Below, in pieces: positions 63,801-64,000 of a stretch of DNA of 64,000 nt (positions within the stretch are counted from its first letter, which is position 1; each line of letters opens with the position of its first letter). Position numbers and translations under genes: made by a program. Under the pieces are notes generated by a model. It searched no databases and was not told the origin of the DNA. It worked only from the letters and a program-made list of their open reading frames with translations. Location of the stretch: positions 350,001 to 414,000 of the forward strand of contig JAQFVV010006651.1 in the NCBI GenBank assembly GCA_028023455.1, in the 5' to 3' direction. Source of the stretch: Epiperipatus broadwayi (taxonomy: Eukaryota; Onychophora; Udeonychophora; Euonychophora; Peripatidae).

Positions 63801-64000
63801 TTATTTCTTCTTTTGTCCGAATGTTCTCCTTTCTGCTTATTAAAGTTTTAAATAAATTAGTTCATTTAATAAACTGTTTAGACGATCTTTAGTTTTAGTG
63901 TTTAATCCAAAATTATTAGAAAACATTTTATTTAGTTATCCCACGAAGCTTTTTAATGTTCTGGCAAATATTACCTCGGCGCATTGATGCATCTTTATTT
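60854..64000 (-). repeat. Right (5') LTR, truncated by the window end
   Basis: Aligns with the left LTR from 60854 (partner 49638) to 64000 (partner 53113). Past about 62700 the copies differ mainly by base substitutions, mostly transitions. The first 1.4 kb (61038-62435 versus 50147-51545) has many small insertions and deletions. The U3 portion and the host flank lie outside the window. Confidence 0.9.

Larger units (their letters stand above)
49637..64000 (-). mobile_element. Ty3/gypsy LTR retrotransposon with very long LTRs (runs off window)
   Basis: Two direct copies of a long sequence (from 49638 and from 60854) flank a minus-strand gag-protease-RT-RNase H-integrase region. In element orientation the order is right LTR (5', truncated by the window), PBS, gag-like ORFs, pol, polypurine tract, left LTR (3'). 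RT before integrase in pol makes it Ty3/gypsy rather than Copia. No envelope ORF lies between integrase and the 3' LTR, so there is no sign of a retrovirus-like (errantivirus) form. Breaks in gag and one stop in pol make this copy inactive as sequenced. Confidence 0.95.

Overview
The window looks like AT-rich, repeat-dominated nuclear DNA of an invertebrate animal, at roughly a quarter G+C by eye. It has no operons, Shine-Dalgarno pattern or dense ORFs. It does have LINE, Penelope-like, tRNA-SINE, foldback/MITE and Ty3-gypsy sequence plus a large GATA microsatellite. I cannot name the species. No complete host protein-coding gene is visible. The best host-gene hint is a CpG-bearing island at 37.1-37.46 kb with two CCAAT boxes and a possible 12-codon first exon ending at a splice donor.

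Layout. 0.78-1.63 kb is a GATA/GACA/GGTA array. 1.6-49.6 kb is mostly non-coding AT-rich sequence carrying decayed repeats. These are four loci of one foldback family (6.9, 19.1, 40.1 and 46.2 kb), two decayed copies of one LINE family (9.1 and 42.2 kb), two adjacent LINE 3' ends with a pentamer tail (19.8-20.8 kb), and a third LINE with zinc-knuckle ORF1, endonuclease remnants and no visible reverse-transcriptase core (20.9-24.1 kb). There is also a Penelope-like GIY-YIG remnant (14.1-14.5 kb), two tRNA-derived sequences (10.4 and 48.3 kb, the latter with a 9-bp target-site duplication), a tandem/dispersed repeat (11.05-11.9 kb, with an inverted copy at 44.2 kb), and several inverted-repeat elements (25.6-26.8, 29.46, 42.3 and 44.85-45.56 kb).

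49.6-64 kb is one minus-strand Ty3/gypsy LTR retrotransposon, and its right LTR runs off the window. The LTRs are unusually long, about 4.4-4.5 kb by my estimate. The internal region reads, in element order: PBS, a damaged leader/N-terminal coding stretch, a coiled-coil ORF, a capsid-like gag ORF, protease, then RT-RNase H-integrase and a polypurine tract. Successive ORFs sit in successive -1 frames. The gag-to-protease step has a slippery heptamer directly before the gag stop. Pol is interrupted by one in-frame TGA. The gag side carries at least two further breaks. The element is structurally recent, but this copy is not intact as assembled.

The 500-N gap lies inside the left LTR. Alignment to the right LTR suggests only about 175 bases are missing. 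The LTR sequence next to the gap is indel-rich compared with the rest, so some of the breaks may be assembly errors.
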